Below, in pieces: positions 5,818 to 6,932 of a stretch of 6,932 bases of DNA (within the stretch, counting starts at the first letter, position 1; each line of letters begins with the position of its first letter). Below the pieces are notes generated by a model that was given only the letters and a program-made list of their open reading frames with translations, searched no databases and had not been told where the DNA came from. Made by a program: the position numbers and the translations under genes. Source of the DNA: an uncultured Ruminococcus sp. (lineage in GTDB: Bacteria; Bacillota; Clostridia; Oscillospirales; Acutalibacteraceae); the NCBI GenBank assembly GCA_902767125.1, contig CACXGJ010000010.1, positions 1 through 6,932 on the forward strand, written 5' to 3'.

Positions 5818-6726
5818 ATGCTCGAAGTAACACTACTCGGAACAGGCGGTACGATGCCTTTGAAAAACAGGTGGCTCTCATCCTGCCTTATAAAGCATAT
5901 GGGACATTCAATATTGATCGACTGCGGTGAAGGCACTCAAATCGCCCTGAAGCACTCCGAGAATAAATTCAAACCTATTGATATTATCTGCATAACACAC
6001 TTCCATGCCGACCATGTATCAGGACTTCCGGGATTCCTGCTTTCCATGAGCAACGAGGGCAGGACTGAACCTGTTACCATCATAGGTCCTTCGGGACTGA
6101 AAAAAGTTATCGGTGCGATTTGCATTATTGCCCCGAATCTGCCCTTTGAACTCAAGCTTCTTGAATATCCCAACGATATTTCTGAATTTGATTTCGGCGA
6201 TATAAAGATAACACCATTCTCCGCAAAGCACAGTGTTGTGTGTGTCGGATATAATTTCAAGCTGAAAAGAGTCGGTAAATTTGATCCCGAAAAAGCTAAA
6301 AAAAATAATGTACCCATGAAGATATGGGGACAGCTCCAAAAAAATGAGACTGTCATATACAATGACATTGAATACAGGCAAAGCATGGTTCTCGGAAATG
6401 CACGAAAGGGAATAAAGATCACCTACTGCACCGACAGCCGACCTACTCAAAATATAATCAGCCATGCAACAAATGCTGATCTGCTCATATATGAGGGAAT
6501 GTTCGGAGATGACGAAAAACTGCCCCGTGCGATCGAAACAGGTCACAGTCTTTTTTCGGAGGCCGCTGAAATTGCCGGAAAAGCTGATGTCAAAAAGCTT
6601 TGGCTCACGCATTACAGTCCTTCTCTTACAGAGCCTGAACTGTATGAAAATGTCGCCAAGGATATTTTCCCTGACACAGAGCTGGGCTTTGACGGCAAAT
6701 ATGAGAAAATTTCTTTTCCCGAATGA
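5818..6726 (+). CDS. rnz: Ribonuclease Z (tRNA 3' endonuclease), MBL fold
   Basis: Cytosolic zinc endonuclease that cuts tRNA precursors just after the discriminator base. From ATG 5818 the protein has 302 residues, the usual short-form (bacterial) length. It opens with LEVTLLGTGGTMP (2-14), carries LIDCGEGTQ (33-41) and the signature ITHFHADHVSGLPG (59-72), with ligands H61, H63, D65 and H66. Further expected ligands are H128 (SAKHS), D206 (CTDSRP) and H265 (LTHYSPS); H243 (TGHS) matches the other catalytic-site histidine. Residues about 150-180 form the place of the tRNA-binding exosite arm. Two motifs differ from Bacillus RNase Z: TDS instead of GDT, and YEGMF instead of HEATF. Ligand residues remain, so I expect activity. 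It is the last gene of the operon, one base after the Toprim gene, and no clear terminator follows. Confidence 0.93.
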   Translation: MLEVTLLGTGGTMPLKNRWLSSCLIKHMGHSILIDCGEGTQIALKHSENKFKPIDIICITHFHADHVSGLPGFLLSMSNEGRTEPVTIIGPSGLKKVIGAICIIAPNLPFELKLLEYPNDISEFDFGDIKITPFSAKHSVVCVGYNFKLKRVGKFDPEKAKKNNVPMKIWGQLQKNETVIYNDIEYRQSMVLGNARKGIKITYCTDSRPTQNIISHATNADLLIYEGMFGDDEKLPRAIETGHSLFSEAAEIAGKADVKKLWLTHYSPSLTEPELYENVAKDIFPDTELGFDGKYEKISFPE

Positions 6727-6811
6727 AGATCAAACCTCATTTGAAATAATGTGAAAAAATCTTATGCAATGTCTACATAGAAAATAGTTGAAATTTATTG
6801 GATTTTACTTG

Positions 6812-6841
6812 TTGACAAATCGTATTCGGATAATGTATAAT
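6812..6841 (+). promoter_or_regulatory. Strong sigma-A-type promoter for rpsU
   Basis: Consensus TTGACA (6812-6817), an 18-base spacer and consensus TATAAT (6836-6841). Transcription should begin near 6848, leaving a leader of about 50 bases. Both hexamers are perfect, as expected for a ribosomal protein gene. Confidence 0.88.
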
Positions 6842-6868
6842 AGTATGGTATCGTAATGACACAAACCC

Positions 6869-6882
6869 CTGCCTTATGGCGG
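6869..6882 (+). promoter_or_regulatory. Small GC-rich hairpin in the rpsU leader
   Basis: CTGCC (6869-6873) pairs with GGCGG (6878-6882), including one U-G wobble, around a UUAU loop. It ends two bases before the Shine-Dalgarno. CCC at 6866-6868 could extend pairing to GGG at 6885-6887 across a mismatch, partly masking the ribosome site. A role in translation control is inference. Confidence 0.35.
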
Positions 6883-6884
6883 AT

Positions 6885-6890
6885 GGGAGG
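6885..6890 (+). promoter_or_regulatory. Shine-Dalgarno of rpsU
   Basis: GGGAGG with 8 bases to ATG 6899; this supports the rpsU start. Confidence 0.85.
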
Positions 6891-6898
6891 GAAGATAA

Positions 6899-6932
6899 AT
6901 GGCTGAAATCAGAATTAAAGATAATGAATCCC
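6899..6932 (+). CDS. rpsU: 30S ribosomal protein S21, N-terminal fragment (cut by window end)
   Basis: Only 11 complete codons are visible, reading MAEIRIKDNES. This matches the highly conserved S21 start (MAEIRVKDNES type in Firmicutes). S21 is a small basic protein of the 30S subunit, usually 55-70 residues, needed near the anti-Shine-Dalgarno end of 16S rRNA. A strong promoter, a short leader and GGGAGG precede it, so it can be expressed apart from the comEC-rnz operon. The rest of the gene lies beyond the window. Confidence 0.85.
   Translation, partial: MAEIRIKDNES

Noticed and set aside
6019..6612. Long antisense open frame (197 codons) opposite rnz.
   Set aside because: It is a shadow of a well-supported coding frame and shows no recognisable domain, ribosome site or promoter.
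6737..6752. Weak TCAAA/TTTGA hairpin after rnz as terminator.
   Set aside because: Only five, mostly A-T, pairs and no U-tract; too weak to call.

Overview
The window looks like a chromosomal core region of a low-to-mid GC Gram-positive anaerobe, most likely a Clostridia member close to Ruminococcus/Oscillospiraceae. The basis is A/T-leaning codon use, strong AGGAGG-type ribosome binding sites, TTGAAT/TATAAT sigma-A-type promoters, a group-2 (long) PyrF, and a comEC-holA gene order familiar from Firmicutes. The taxonomic call is inference. I see no mobile element, CRISPR array, tRNA or rRNA.

Layout: (1) 75-1019, pyrF on +, orotidine-5'-phosphate decarboxylase, the last step of UMP synthesis. 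(2) 1033-1087, a strong hairpin with a T-run on one side and an A-run on the other, serving as a shared terminator for two convergent genes. (3) 1086-1814 on -, a secreted CAP/SCP-domain protein with a signal peptide and a cysteine-rich, repeat-containing N-terminal segment. (4) 1815-2029, a divergent intergenic region holding two back-to-back promoters with identical hexamers. (5) 2030-6726 on +, a tightly packed four-gene operon: comEC (DNA-uptake channel protein), holA (DNA polymerase III delta subunit), a Toprim protein of the RNase M5 type, and rnz (tRNA 3' endonuclease). Two junctions overlap and the third has a 1-base gap. (6) 6812-6932, a strong promoter, a short leader and the first codons of rpsU (ribosomal protein S21), cut by the window edge.

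The operon joins DNA handling (ComEC, HolA) with stable-RNA maturation (RNase M5-like, RNase Z) and leads into a ribosomal protein gene, so most of the window is housekeeping. The least ordinary points are the ComEC C-terminal domain, which keeps the position and outline of a metallo-beta-lactamase domain but has lost every recognisable metal-binding motif; the cysteine-rich repeat segment of the CAP protein; a likely hairpin at the extreme 5' end of the CAP mRNA; and the RNase M5-like gene lying in a holA-rnz context. I found no clear evidence of a wholly new system.
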